Source of the DNA: Corylus avellana
Taxonomy: Eukaryota > Streptophyta > Magnoliopsida > Fagales > Betulaceae
DNA length: 64,000 bases
Direction of reading: 5' to 3'
Assembly: GCF_901000735.1 (NCBI RefSeq)
Contig: NC_081542.1
Location: 45,362,238 to 45,426,237 of the forward strand
Shown: piece after piece, positions 23,642 through 34,202 of the stretch
Layout of the letters: each line of letters begins with the position of its first letter
Numbering within the stretch: position 1 is the stretch's first letter
Notes under the pieces: model-generated
Told to the model about the DNA's origin: nothing
The model's database searches: none
What the model saw: only the letters and a program-made list of their open reading frames with translations
Position numbers and translations under genes: made by a program

Positions 23642-23785
23642 TAGAACATCTATTCCAGTAATTCTTCCATCCTCTATTTTTTAAAATCAATCATTGGATC
23701 CTTTTTCAAAGTGGGTCCTATAAATCTAATGGTTAATTTTAAAAATATGGAGAAGAATGAGAGAAGGACCGAGATAGATGCTCTA
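23642..23785. mobile_element. Probable short MITE
   Basis: The ends are inverted: TAGAACATCTATTCC at the left and GATAGATGCTCTA at the right. Inner inverted parts (AAAATCAATCATTGGATCC and GGGTCCTATAAATCTAATGG) support a fold-back. The second assembly copy has a better-preserved left end (TAGAGCATCTATT). TA lies at both edges, but no longer target duplication is clear. Confidence 0.4.
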
Positions 23786-24560
23786 CCATTTCTCAAAATG
23801 GCCCCTACTTGTCACATATAGCTAGATGCAATGGAGTATACCTGGTGGTAACACGAGCTACAAGCCTACAATGTGGTCTCCTCACATTGTTGGCAGAGGT
23901 CCCAATTTTTTGATTTAAGTGTTTGGGCCCCTTGGGGTTTACCCGTGGGTTAGTACAATATAATCTAATGGATAGTTGTGTGAACTGAATTTTCCCTCAT
24001 TAGCCAAAAAAGAAAAACTAGTTGCAATTTCAAATAAGAAATATCTTCACAAAATGGTTTCTAAACATTGCCATTTATTACAATGAAAAAAGAAACACCA
24101 GCGAGGATGTTATTCCAAGGAGTTCATTCACTTCATGGTGTAATTTTAGACATCATGTATGAACTTACAAGAGTGTATAATACTTGTTGCAGAAAGTACA
24201 TTTAGCCCCCTTAAATTATTACTCTTTGGGCATTTAGATGTGACAAATAAAGTTACATACGAGTGTACAATAAATTTCTTTACCTAAACTGTCTAAATTG
24301 CCTTTAATGAATTATCCGTTGATTTATTGTAACAGAGTTAATTAGTTAAATAGATCTACATGAGTTAGTAGGAAGCACGCCGAGTTAACTATAGATTAGT
24401 TAATTTTCGGAGGCATTCTAACAACTTAGTAACATCTAAAAAAAAGTACACACATGAAACATAACTTACTTTTGATAGTCTAAGTCTTCATCGGTTGGAG
24501 GACTTACCGAATTGAGGGCTAATTATGACATTATGATCTTATAGAATCGAGGGCTTTTCA

Positions 24561-24652
24561 ACCAAAGATTCCTAGTAGTATTAGAATTTCTCCTTATATA
24601 TATATATATATATATATAAGGAGAAATTCTAATACTACTAGGAATCTTTGGT
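24561..24652. repeat. Perfect 92-base palindrome centred on (TA)n
   Basis: ACCAAAGATTCCTAGTAGTA... through CTCCTTATATA is followed by its exact inverse ending at GGT (24652), giving two 46-base arms. The second assembly copy (about 44499-44560) has only the right arm, so the left arm is an inverted duplication peculiar to this copy. Confidence 0.85.
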
Positions 24653-25305
24653 ATATATATATATATATTGTAAGAGCTTCAGGATTTCAATAATTTGAAA
24701 ATTTCCTATAGACTATAGGCTTATAGTATTTTTGACACTTTTTTCTCAAATATGTTAACATATAACTCAAAACACAAAACTTTTTACACATTGTAAGAAT
24801 ATTTTGACAACTTGTTATTAAAAAAAAAAAAAAAAAAACAAAGGAAAATGAAAATTGAGTGGCTATGTGGCCATCCTAAGTGGAGGAGATCAGGGGGCAC
24901 TGAAAAGTTTTTTTTTTTTTTTTTTTTTGATAATTGACTTAGCAAAAATCAGACCGTCGATTCCAAAACAAATAGTTATGATCGAGATAATTGCAGTCCC
25001 ATTGTAGAGTATCGCAATCCATCTTTTTTTTATCAGGTCCCCAAGTTCCTGTTAAAAAACAATTCAAACAAATACCGCTAAAAGTCACAGTCAACAAATT
25101 CATTAAACTTTGCTGCGGAGCCAAGATATGAGAGTGTTTTCACATACATCACAAACATCTCAATTCCTAGCTACTAGAAGGAAATAAAGATACAAAAAAA
25201 ATCTTTTACCCATCCTCCAAAATAAAAAATTAAAAAATTAAAAAAATAAAAAAATAAAAAGGCTTCTAAATAGAAAGAAGCCATTGGATTGTCCAATTTA
25301 TTTAG
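24653..25305. other. Downstream flank of DUF4220 gene
   Basis: Contains A- and T-homopolymer runs at about 24820-24838 and 24909-24928. 25140-25305 probably includes the 3' UTR of the minus-strand DUF4220 gene. A conserved 61-codon minus-strand frame (24939-25124) is present in both assembly copies but has no recognisable domain. Confidence 0.4.
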
Positions 25306-27486
25306 TTACTTACCCACAATTAGTTTTGCTATTGCATGGCCCTCACTTATGTGGAACCGATCCCCTAAGCCAAAATGAGCCATTAATAACCAAACAAATG
25401 TGATAAGCTCTCCTCCTTTGCTTAGTTGAGCAACATGAGTATTGGGCCTGCAATGGCTTGCAGCATAAGACAACAATTCCACCCAGACTTCACTCATTAT
25501 ACCCCATCTCTTTTTGTAATCCAATCTGTTTAGCTCTTTTGCGAGAATACATGCATCGAACAACACAGATTTGCTTCTGTCTCCCTTAACAGCAACAGGC
25601 TCCACATCAGTATTTACTTGAAGGATCATTTCACATGCAATTTTTTCCGCTAGTGCTTTATCATTTTCTCCTGTTGGTAGGAGAATTCTGGTAAAGAATT
25701 CTATGGCCTCGGCACATGTATCGCGGAATCTTATTTCGCCAATATCTGCTACAGCAGACATCATAGTAGGCTGCATAATTAGAAGATATAACATATAATC
25801 CGAAAGGGTTTTACAAAATTCACGACGACTATAACTTTCTTCATCCCTCTGATTGTCCGTGTCACTATTCTTATGATAGCAGAGATCTGTAGCAATATGC
25901 CATAATATAAGACTCTGATCAAAATCAACGTCCACAATATAATGCATCAACTTGCTGCTACCCTCCGTAGTCCAATCATTATTTTGTAGAACCCATTCTC
26001 CTCGGGCTGAACATATTCTCTTCGCAGTTTCAGGTTCTGCGAGCTTGGATTTCTTTTTTAGCTGAACAAAGATGAATTCCCATAGCTTTTCTTCAAATGG
26101 TTTCTTGGACACATATATAATCGAATCATAGAAATCCTTCAAGTTGAAGAGATATATCACCATACGACAAAAACAATCGAAGCAACTACGCTTCTTGTTT
26201 GGACGCTCCTTGAGACAATAATGCATCAAGTTGTATTGATTTAGATATTCAGACCACCTTCGGTGTAGGACTTGTCTAGCCCAGTACTCCAAGCAACTTG
26301 GTTTCCTTTCCCCCCAGTTTATCCTCTTGAGCTTGAGATAGTATCTGAGGAGAAAGAGGAGACATCCCTTAATAGCTTCTATGCAGAAATTTCGCCTCGG
26401 TGAGTTCTGGATGGAAGCAGCAGTCCAATCAGAGAGAGCCAGCATAAGGAGAGCAATTATATCCAAGCCTAGTGCACCAAAGAACAAGGTATAGGTAATT
26501 TCAACGTCAATCTTGCGAAAATCATGCTTATCTATTGTATAGAAGATTGAAAGGGCTGCCACAACCGCAAACCAAGATATAAACCGGACAAGGAGGTGTC
26601 CAAATATTAAATGCACCACAGCAGCCTTCGTACAGAAAACTTCATACATGAAGTTGAGTTCAACCGCTAGCACTTTAAAGGCATCTTCCGGGTTTCTTTT
26701 ATGGAAAAACAGTCGGCTCTCTTCACGTACGCGGAAACTTAAGATGAGATCCACGATGAGACCCTTGAAGATTTGGAAGAAGTGATAAGCATGTTTCACC
26801 GCCTTAACGTCATCCAGTGGGCCTTCATCTACTGCCGCATAACGTTCAAATTTTGACTCTACCAATTCTATCTTAGTCGGGAGGTTGGCCTCTTTCGGCC
26901 CAGAGTATGCCTCCGTGATCTTTGCATAGTTCGGCCCTGGGTCACCAGGTGCTTTAACCATGGATTGCCTTAATTTATTCGGGTTTGCTTGTAATAAAGC
27001 ATATGTTCGCTCACCATACTTGAGAGTTCCAGCGACAAACAGAAGGATAGTGGGAACCGATAACCTGTTTCTGGGAAGGGATTGGCTGAAGACAGTAAAA
27101 GCACTGACAACCCGGTTTAGGAGCCCAATGAATTGCCTTTGCCAGAGGCCGGCACTATCCTGTTCTGGTAAATGGTGCAACAAAAGAAAGGGAGCCCAAA
27201 ACGCCAGAATGTCAGCATATTTATCATTAGGGAATTTCCGAGAACCATGTTGATCATGAATCTCTTTTTGACTGTAGGTTATAAGTCCCACTGCAACGCT
27301 AACTGTCCAATCAGCCACCAAGTAAGCTACCAAACTCAGCAGCACTACTATCCAACTTCTTGTTCGCTTTTTGAGTGGTGCAAATAGAATTAGAATGCTC
27401 TGTAACCAGAGACTTAACAGAACGAAACCTTGGATGTTCCATTGATCATACAACCTCTTCAATCCGGTAAGGCCCGAGTTATACAT
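25306..27486 (-). CDS. DUF4220/DUF594 membrane protein (726 aa)
   Basis: One uninterrupted coding exon from ATG at 27486 to TAA. The N-terminal DUF4220 part has hydrophobic segments at about 20-38, 43-69, 92-106, 143-156, 287-316 and 331-352, and the typical WAPFLLLHHLPEQDSAGL motif near 97-114. The C-terminal DUF594 part (about 650-715) contains the usual ELLSYAASHCRPNTHVAQLSKGGELITFVWLLMAHFGLGD. These plant-specific proteins often occur in clusters and have no settled biochemical function. Most are single coding exons, as here. A 5' UTR intron is inferred upstream. The second copy (45230-47413, 727 aa) differs strongly at residues 187-235; a third, truncated copy (48579-50442) is identical. 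Confidence 0.9.
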   Translation of the reverse strand: MYNSGLTGLKRLYDQWNIQGFVLLSLWLQSILILFAPLKKRTRSWIVVLLSLVAYLVADWTVSVAVGLITYSQKEIHDQHGSRKFPNDKYADILAFWAPFLLLHHLPEQDSAGLWQRQFIGLLNRVVSAFTVFSQSLPRNRLSVPTILLFVAGTLKYGERTYALLQANPNKLRQSMVKAPGDPGPNYAKITEAYSGPKEANLPTKIELVESKFERYAAVDEGPLDDVKAVKHAYHFFQIFKGLIVDLILSFRVREESRLFFHKRNPEDAFKVLAVELNFMYEVFCTKAAVVHLIFGHLLVRFISWFAVVAALSIFYTIDKHDFRKIDVEITYTLFFGALGLDIIALLMLALSDWTAASIQNSPRRNFCIEAIKGCLLFLLRYYLKLKRINWGERKPSCLEYWARQVLHRRWSEYLNQYNLMHYCLKERPNKKRSCFDCFCRMVIYLFNLKDFYDSIIYVSKKPFEEKLWEFIFVQLKKKSKLAEPETAKRICSARGEWVLQNNDWTTEGSSKLMHYIVDVDFDQSLILWHIATDLCYHKNSDTDNQRDEESYSRREFCKTLSDYMLYLLIMQPTMMSAVADIGEIRFRDTCAEAIEFFTRILLPTGENDKALAEKIACEMILQVNTDVEPVAVKGDRSKSVLFDACILAKELNRLDYKKRWGIMSEVWVELLSYAASHCRPNTHVAQLSKGGELITFVWLLMAHFGLGDRFHISEGHAIAKLIVGK

Positions 27487-27589
27487 TGTCTTGCTTAATT
27501 TTCTTTCTCGTCTCCTTCACCCCTGTTCAACAAAAAAGTGTTAGTTTTTAAGTTGCTAGAACAAAAGCACACTAAGTTCCAAATTTCGT

Positions 27590-27800
27590 TTACTGATTTA
27601 ACAGATTCTGATAGCGTGAAACGTAAGAATCAATAGAATTGTAACACGTGTCCTATTTAAGTAAGTGTCACACTAACCGAATTTGTTAAATGAGTTGGCA
27701 GAATTTGATTGTAAAAAGTAAATTGTTTTTTTTGGCAGAACTAATAGACCTTTGAATTCATTTTGATACCATAGGGAGCTAATTATGATAGTCAAAACAT
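27590..27800. mobile_element. Partial MITE, same family as 60291-60657
   Basis: Shares TAGCGTGAAACGT, TAAGTGTCACACTAACCGAATTTGTTAAAT and TTTTGATACCATAGGGAGCTAATTA with the MITEs at 4769-6207 and 60291-60657, but only about one arm plus the centre survives. Also present at about 47520-47730 and 50546-50756. Confidence 0.6.
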
Positions 27801-27831
27801 GATTACTTAATATAATAGTTGGTATAAGACT

Positions 27832-28152
27832 AATGTCCCTAAGGGGTAGCTCAATCGGCTGAGAACTACACATCATGAAGCGGGACAAAAATTAGCTATA
27901 AACTGGTTTGTAGTTAATTCATACAAACCAATTTAATAAAGTGACATGTATCCCTCAACATGTGAGAATCACATGTTTTTAATAGTTATGAGATATATGT
28001 CACTTTATTAGATTGGTTTGTATGAATTAACTACATATTAGTTTGTAGATAATTTTTGTCCCATAAAGCGGAGGTTAATTAGTAGTTCGAATCTCCATCC
28101 CCCTTTCCCACACCTTTTGCAGACATGTAAAAAAAAAAAAAAAAAAAAAAAA
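27832..28152 (+). mobile_element. SINE interrupted by a MITE
   Basis: The SINE head GGGGTAGCTCAATCGGCTGAG (A box) is separated from TAGTTCGAATCTCC (B box), CTTTTGCAGACATGT and the A-tail (about 28129-28152) by the insert at 27883-28061. Removing the insert restores the order seen in the SINEs at 14130 and 39207. Copies lie at about 47755-48065 and 50788-51108. Confidence 0.65.
27883..28061. mobile_element. 179-base fold-back MITE inside SINE, 9-bp target duplication
   Basis: The ends GGACAAAAATTAGCTATAAA and its inverse ...AATTTTTGTCC form long inverted repeats over most of the element. It is flanked by CATGAAGCG and CATAAAGCG; in the second assembly copy (47808-47987) both flanks are exactly CATGAAGCG. 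A 9-base duplication fits a Mutator-like MITE. Confidence 0.8.
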
Positions 28153-28698
28153 GAGAGTTGACTGCATAATATGACGGTTCAATTATGGACATCAAAGTTT
28201 TTAACGGCTTTTCTATAAGAATAATTGTGTTGATGTAAAGACAAAATAATTTATAAAAATGACATATGATGAAATTTATGGACAAACTATATGAGATATG
28301 TTATTTAATATTCTTTTAACATTTTTTTAGTATTCTCAGTTGACATGACACGCTTGATTCATCTTTAGATAAATCTCAATTAAAAAAAAAAAAAAATTAA
28401 GAGGAAATTACGCATGCCATATCAATTAAAAATGCTAAAAAAAGGTTTGAATAATGTTAAATGGCATTTCTCCAAACTATAAGGTATAAACGCAAGGATT
28501 TCACAAATAAATTGATGGCAGGTGCATGATAGCTCTTATAGAACATAAAAAGGAAGAAAAAAAAAAACACGTACCTCTGGCGGGTTGCAGAGAAAACTAA
28601 TGCAAAGAAATTAAGTGAATTTTGAATCTCAAGTTTTGTCGTTCAAGATTTAATTTGATGTTTGAGAAAATTGTATTCCCTCAGTCATACTTATATAA

Positions 28699-28973
28699 CT
28701 AGGCTCAGTGCACTGATAGTGATAGCAATGGAGGAAGCACTCTGCCCTCTGTACGCACATATCCTGGGAGCAAGGTGGGTGATGGCCAAATGGGTGTGCT
28801 TGAAGAGATTTTGTGGCTTGTTGTCGATAGTTGATCGTGATGTTTGGATCAAGTTTTTGGTTGCAATTTTGGATTGGGTTTCCTGGATATTTTTTTTTTT
28901 TTTTGAGTGCATCAACGAAAAGTTACAACAAAGGGATGTGCAATCCAACAATAAGCCCTAAAATGACCACATT
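28699..28973. other. DUF4220 upstream flank and edge of transposon-derived DNA
   Basis: Contains a T-run at about 28890-28903 and the left target duplication of the LTR element (ACATT, 28969-28973). DNA after the T-run continues, in the copy without the LTR element, into the 51900-53500 type sequence. Confidence 0.45.
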
Positions 28974-30220
28974 TGTAGCAACCCAGATTTTTAAAGTCTT
29001 ATTTTAGAGATATTAAATTGATGCTATGATTATATTAATATTCATATTAGGTAATGGCATTTACTTTGAGGTTGAGATATTTATTGATGATATTAGGTAA
29101 TAATATTTATTCTTGAGGAATTTATTAGATCTTATGAATATTATTGGAATGAATATTGATTTGAGATTATTATATCATGATGATGATTTTATATTGATTA
29201 TTTTATTGGGAGATTTAAGAGATATGATAATTGATGATTGATTGGTATAATTTGGAGTATGATTGTAATAATTGGTGAAATAATAGGATAGTAAATGGTA
29301 AGTATAAGGATGGTAGAATGAGAAGGTAGAATAGTATAGGTAGAATAGTATAGGGTTGGTAGAATAGTATAGGGTTGGTAGAATAGTATAGGGTTGGTGA
29401 AATAGTATAGGGTTGGTGAAATAGTAAAATGAGGGTATAATTGTAAATTGAAGGTAGAATAGTATTCGATTTTCTCCTATAAATAGAGCTCTTCTCCTTC
29501 ACAATTTTCACCACTCATCTCCTCTCCCATCTCTTGCATATATTCTTCCTTCTTCCGCTTTTTACTCGGTCTTTCTTCTTTCTAAGAGTGTTTACTCAGA
29601 ACAGAGAGAGAAAGGGCGAGACCAAGCGCTACAAGAAAGAAAGAACACAAGAGAAACCGAGAGTGAGATGGAAATTTAAGACAGAGAGCTGAAGAGGAAG
29701 AAAGAGAGTTTAGGCGAGAGAGAGAGAGAGAGAGAGAGAGAAAGTCAGTGAAGGGATTGTTATGGGTATGGACCAACTGCAGCAGAACGGGTTTCAAGTA
29801 ATTACCTTTGATGATCCATTCATGTAATCCACTGTAAGTATTCTTACTTACTGAGTATGATATTGATATCCAATAATACGGATTTTTGTGGTTTTATAAC
29901 TTGTCTAGCATTTTGCTATATATGATTCAACAATGATTTATATTGTCGGAAATCAATTGACTCACTACTTCACAGTTTTTTGTAGTGCTTGCAGGAATGG
30001 AAAATCAAGGTAATTATGCAGTTGTGATTAGAGATTCATATTGAGATGTACAGAGATTCCAAGTTGGTTAAGTTTTGTCTAGAGTTTAAACTGTCGGATA
30101 GATTTGTATAAATGCCTTGTACGACATAGCTTTGGGTATTTTTTATATAAAGAAAAGTATTTTAACAGTATTTTTTTGGTATTGATAATTACAGTTTTTC
30201 CGCTATATGAGATCGTTACA
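28974..30220 (+). repeat. 5' LTR (1247 bases)
   Basis: TG...CA ends. A TATAAATA box lies at about 29478-29485, followed by a CT-rich stretch that is a likely R region. 29330-29415 is a tandem run of a ~20-base unit around GGGTTGGTAGAATAGTATA, with more copies than in the 3' LTR. A (GA)n tract lies at about 29715-29740. Confidence 0.9.
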
Positions 30221-30297
30221 AAATGGTATCAGAGCCACCTAGTAACGCCAGGTCATGTGGTATTGAAGCACTGCATGACATTTTAAGAGGGGGAGTT

Positions 30298-30436
30298 TGT
30301 AACACCCCGGTCCCATATTGGGAAGATGAGAAGAAGCCCACATTGAGTGGGTAGTTTATAGAGATAGTCATGGGTGCTAAGTCTCACATTGCCTAGTTAC
30401 TAGGTGAAACTGGGCTAGAAATATTGGGATGTTACA
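30298..30436 (+). mobile_element. TRIM-like LTR remnant inside the LTR element
   Basis: A 139-base piece within the internal region begins TGTAACACCCC and ends GATGTTACA. It is followed within two bases by TGGTATCA, a second primer-binding-like site. It has the size and ends of a terminal-repeat-in-miniature (TRIM) LTR. No second copy of this short LTR is seen before the polypurine tract. Confidence 0.45.
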
Positions 30437-30857
30437 AATGGTATCAAAACATTACCCAGCCTGAGATGGTGGGAGTGTGCACAAGCCTATGAGGGTCGCT
30501 AGTGGACACACGTTGGTGATGCCAAAAGTGGGTTATATTATAATGGTGTCAGTTAAGACACAATGAAATGTATAAGGGCCAAAAGTTAAGGGCCGAGAAT
30601 GAAGAAATTCCCTGAGGATTGCCAACGGTGACACTGGTGCCCAAGAAGAGTGCTTGTAGAATCTCACATCGCCTGGGTATGGAATATGTTATGATATTTA
30701 TTTATGAACAGATTGAAAAAAAAAAAAATTTTATAGTAACTTGAGTAAGTTATGGTTCAAGTGTGATTTGTTTTTAATTTGGGTTGCTCAATTTGGAGAT
30801 AGGTGGTAATTTATGGGCTTTAATTTCGAGGACGAAATTCTAATAAGGAGGGAAGAT

Positions 30858-32074
30858 TGTAGCAACCCAGATTTTTAAAGTCTTATTTTAGAGATATTAA
30901 ATTGATGCTATGATTATATTAATATTCATATTAGGTAATGGCATTTACTTTGAGGTTGAGATATTTATTGATGATATTAGGTAATAATATTTATTCTTGA
31001 GGAACTTATTAGATCTTATGAATATTATTGGAATGAATATTGATTTGAGGTTATTATATCATGATGATGATTTTATATTGATTATTTTATTGGGAGATTT
31101 AAGAGATATGATAATTGATGATTGATTGGTATAATTTGGAGTATGATTGTAATAATTGGTGATATAATAGGATAGTAAATGGTAGGTATAAGGATGGTAG
31201 AATAAGAAGGTAGAATAGTATAGGGTTGGTTGGTAGAATAGTATAGGGTTGGTGGAAATAGTATAGGGTTGGTGAAATAGTAAAATGAGGGTATAATTGT
31301 AAATTGAAGGTAGAATAGTGTTTGATTTTCTCCTATAAATAGAGCTCTTCTCCTTCACAATTTTCACCACTCATCTCCTCTCCCATCTCTTGCATATATT
31401 CTTCCTTCTTCCGCTTTTTACTCGGTCTTTCTTCTTTCTAAGAGTGTTTACTCAGAACAGAGAGAGAAAGGGCGAGACCAAGCGCTACAAGAAAGAAAGA
31501 ACACAAGAGAAACCGAGAGTGAGATGGGAAATTTAAGACAGAGAGCTGAAGAGGAAGAAAGAGAGTTTAGGCGAGAGAGAGAGAGAGAGAGAGAGAAAAG
31601 TCAGTGAAGGGATTGTTATGGGTATGGACCAACTGCAGCAGAACGGGTTTCAAGTAATTACCTTTGATGATCCATTCATGTAATCCACTGTAAGTATTCT
31701 TACTTACTGAGTATGATATTGATATCCAATAATACGATTTTTGTGGTTTTATAACTTGTCTAGCATTTTGCTATATATGATTCAACAATGATTTATATTA
31801 TCGGAAATCAATTGACTCACTACTTCACAGTTTTTGTAGTGCTTGCAGGAATGGAAAATCAAGGTAATTATGCAGTTGTGATTAGAGATTCATATTGAGA
31901 TGTACAGAGATTCCAAGTTGGTTAAGTTTTGTCTAGAGTTTAGACTGTCGGATAGATTTGTATAAATGCCTTGTACGACATAGCTTTGGGTATTTTTTAT
32001 ATAAAGAAAAATATTTTAACAGTATTTTTTTGGTATTGATAATTACAGTTTTTCCGCTATATGAGATCGTTACA
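30858..32074 (+). repeat. 3' LTR (1217 bases)
   Basis: Same ends and order of motifs as the 5' LTR; about 30 bases shorter, mainly because of fewer copies of the ~20-base unit at 31209-31280 and a shorter (GA)n. Followed by the second ACATT (32075-32079). Confidence 0.9.
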
Positions 32075-32079
32075 ACATT

Positions 32080-33650
32080 GGTGTAGGTGTAGGTAAACAA
32101 AAATTAGAATGGAATGCATCAAATAAATGACGCCGCCCTATAGATTCTTGGCATGAAGACCAAGAAAATGGGCTACCAATTAAGGTGGTTTGACCTACAA
32201 GGTGCACCAGAGATGGCACAACCAAGAGGACTGCAGCAGCACACTCGAAAGAGGGCCACAATAGCAAAGAAAAAGACACTAATGAAGGTCAATTCAAAGC
32301 CAACGAAAGGATAAACCAGCACGAGTCTAAAAAACACAGCATAACGATCTACAACTAGATCGAAAGAACACCATAGATGGTGGTGAGGGCATCTAAAGCC
32401 TTTAAAACTACAAGCAAAAAACATAAAATAAAAAAATAACACAAAACAACATCATTGATGGCTAATGAGGTGGAGGAAGGCCGCAAGGAGGTCGTTGGTG
32501 ACCGGGGTGTGTAAGCCACTCACCAGCACATTAAGACCACATGCCGGTGGTGGACGTTGGGATGCAGCAGCTAGATCTAGGAGACCAGCAAAAGTGGTGG
32601 GAGGTGGTAGAGATGAGGAGATTAGACGTCATGCGTCGGCACATGTTGAACATGTTCCGTTGCGTGGTGGCTAGATGGGGATGGGGCTAGAGGCAGATGG
32701 TAGCATAGTCGCCTAAGAACATGGTAGAGTGGCGCGTGTACAATAGTAACTTATTGAAATAGACATATTTGATTTTGAAAAAATCAAATCCAAAGATTTG
32801 AAGAAGAGGGTGGATCCGAGGCTGGGAGTGGCTGATGGAGGTAGTGACCAGTCGATCTATAGTGAAGGAGGAAATGATGGAGTTGTTGAGACATGATAAA
32901 TCGCCAAATGCAATAGATAGGGCCTCCGATTAGGCAAGTAGGGCCTCCAAAGAGGCGGTTGGAGCTTCAAAAGAGGCAAGAAAGGGGCAGGGGTAGACCC
33001 AAGTGTTACGGAATGTCCCCCCACATGTTTTACAATTCTTTATAAAATATACATATTTTATGAATTCATCCCCCAAAATTAACATATTATGCGTTATTCC
33101 GTTTATATTCTTTTTCTCTTAGCCAACGTCTCGTTTTTCCTTGCATGTATTTTTTTTTTTTTTTTGCAAAAGTGTAGAATATGATAAAAATATCTGTTTT
33201 ATTTATTTTTTGAGTGATTATTCTACAGTCATTTGGGTTTACAATATTTATTTTTTGTACCATTTTTTTTTTTTTTGAACTTTATAGATCGTGTTTAGTT
33301 TATTTTGCTAATTGTTTATATTATTGTGTGTTTGTAATGGTAGCTATGAGATTAAATTTAAAAATTCTATGTTTTTACTTTATATAAACAAGCACAAACA
33401 CATATAGATAAATTATATTTATTTATGTGCTTTTGTATTAATATAAGTCAATGTTCCTAACTTATCAAAAAAAAAAAAAGTTTGTTTCCCCACACCAAAA
33501 ATCCTAGCTCCGCTCCTGAGGAGGGGGAATGAGGAAGATGATATTAGAGTGGAAGGGGGAGGAGGAGGGAGTCGTGACCCCCTCACTCCATGGCAGAAAG
33601 AATAAATAAGAGAATATTAAATGCATATGAATAAATTTCAATTTAAAAAA
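32080..33650. mobile_element. Decayed transposon-derived DNA
   Basis: Continues the sequence left of the LTR insertion; the uninterrupted version lies at about 51900-53540. Short frames (e.g. 32173-32442 minus, 32465-32674 plus) show no known domain and differ between copies. Short GA-rich repeats (GGGCCTCCAAAGAGGC) occur near 32930-32980, and ATCCTAGCTCCGCTCCTG near 33502 is the kind of tail common in plant transposons. Class not determined. Confidence 0.35.
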
Positions 33651-33869
33651 AAAAAAAGAAGCTATCGGTTAAAATTTAGAAAAAAAGATGGGAATGCTGT
33701 AATATTGAATGGTATTGGGGACACATTTCAATCACAAGTGACATGGATTAAAATTTGAAAGCTTCGATTGTAGCGGAATTTGAATCTCAAGGACTTATTC
33801 TGATGGAGGTGACCTTGTATACAATAAATATCATGTTAAATTGTAGGACCCTCTTTAGAAGGGCGATAC

Positions 33870-34102
33870 GTACCTGCGGTAGATAAGATCGGGATGGTGG
33901 ACTTGCTTATTTTCTGATTATTGGTCGGCTGAGATGAACCCGCTATTGTTTTGAAAAAAGAATCACAAATAGAAGAGAGAGGTGTCAATGTGTCACAAAG
34001 AAATGGGAAGTCAAGATCTACAATAAGTTAAAATCAAAGCTGGGGTATTTATAGATGTTTTTAGTCTAAAATAATTGAGACTTATAAGATTTGCAAGTTA
34101 AC
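33870..34102 (-). pseudogene. Promoter plus first-exon fragment of unknown family, copy D
   Basis: On the minus strand the upstream block and the first ~20 codons match copy C (codons like AGSSQPTNNQKISKSTIP against ASSSQSTVDPETSKPTIQ), but the start codon is ATA (33944-33946) instead of ATG. Homology ends after about 20 codons. The contig stops at 34102; the same sequence with two differences continues at 54105-54350. Confidence 0.6.
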
Positions 34103-34202
34103 NNNNNNNNNNNNNNNNNNNNNNNNNNNNNNNNNNNNNNNNNNNNNNNNNNNNNNNNNNNNNNNNNNNNNNNNNNNNNNNNNNNNNNNNNNNNNNNNNN
34201 NN
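34103..34202. other. Assembly gap 1 (100 N)
   Basis: Exactly 100 N. The sequence after it restarts at the equivalent of 14351, not at a continuation of 34102; 34102 continues instead at 54349. Confidence 0.98.

Larger units (their letters stand above)
27525..28698 (-). promoter_or_regulatory. Inferred 5' UTR intron and promoter of DUF4220 gene
   Basis: On the minus strand a donor-like CCAGAG|GTACGTG lies at about 28573 and an acceptor-like TTGAACAG|GGGTG at about 27525, with no ATG-led frame between. A TATATAAG box lies at about 28690-28698, placing a start site near 28660. Together they suggest a short untranslated first exon (about 28574-28660) and a ~1 kb leader intron. The intron holds a MITE arm and an interrupted SINE. 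No transcript evidence is available. Confidence 0.5.
28974..32074 (+). mobile_element. Non-autonomous LTR retrotransposon, 5-bp target duplication
   Basis: Two long terminal repeats (28974-30220 and 30858-32074) start TGTAGCAACCC and end GATCGTTACA. They differ at only about ten positions by eye plus small indels. The flanks are ACATT on both sides, and the uninterrupted site GACCACATTGGTG is present at about 51937-51949. A primer-binding site complementary to initiator tRNA-Met (TGGTATCAGAGCC, 30224-30236) directly follows the 5' LTR, and a polypurine tract (about 30845-30856) precedes the 3' LTR. The internal part is only 637 bases with no gag or pol. The residue before the tract (TTTCGAGGACGAAATTCTAATAAGG) resembles the 3' end of Ty3/gypsy chromovirus elements, so it is probably a deleted gypsy derivative. 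Confidence 0.9.

Noticed and set aside
28691..28961. Frames at 28662-28961 (both strands) upstream of the DUF4220 gene
   Set aside because: They overlap the inferred promoter and a T-run, change between copies (165 aa at 51647-52144), and have no domain.
29215..29797. 99 aa and 71 aa frames inside the 5' LTR
   Set aside because: They are translations of LTR tandem repeats and the CT/GA-rich leader; LTRs do not encode proteins in this element type.
32070..32674. Small frames next to the 3' LTR as possible retroelement proteins
   Set aside because: They lie outside the LTR borders, show no gag or pol motifs, and the equivalent region without the LTR has different frames.
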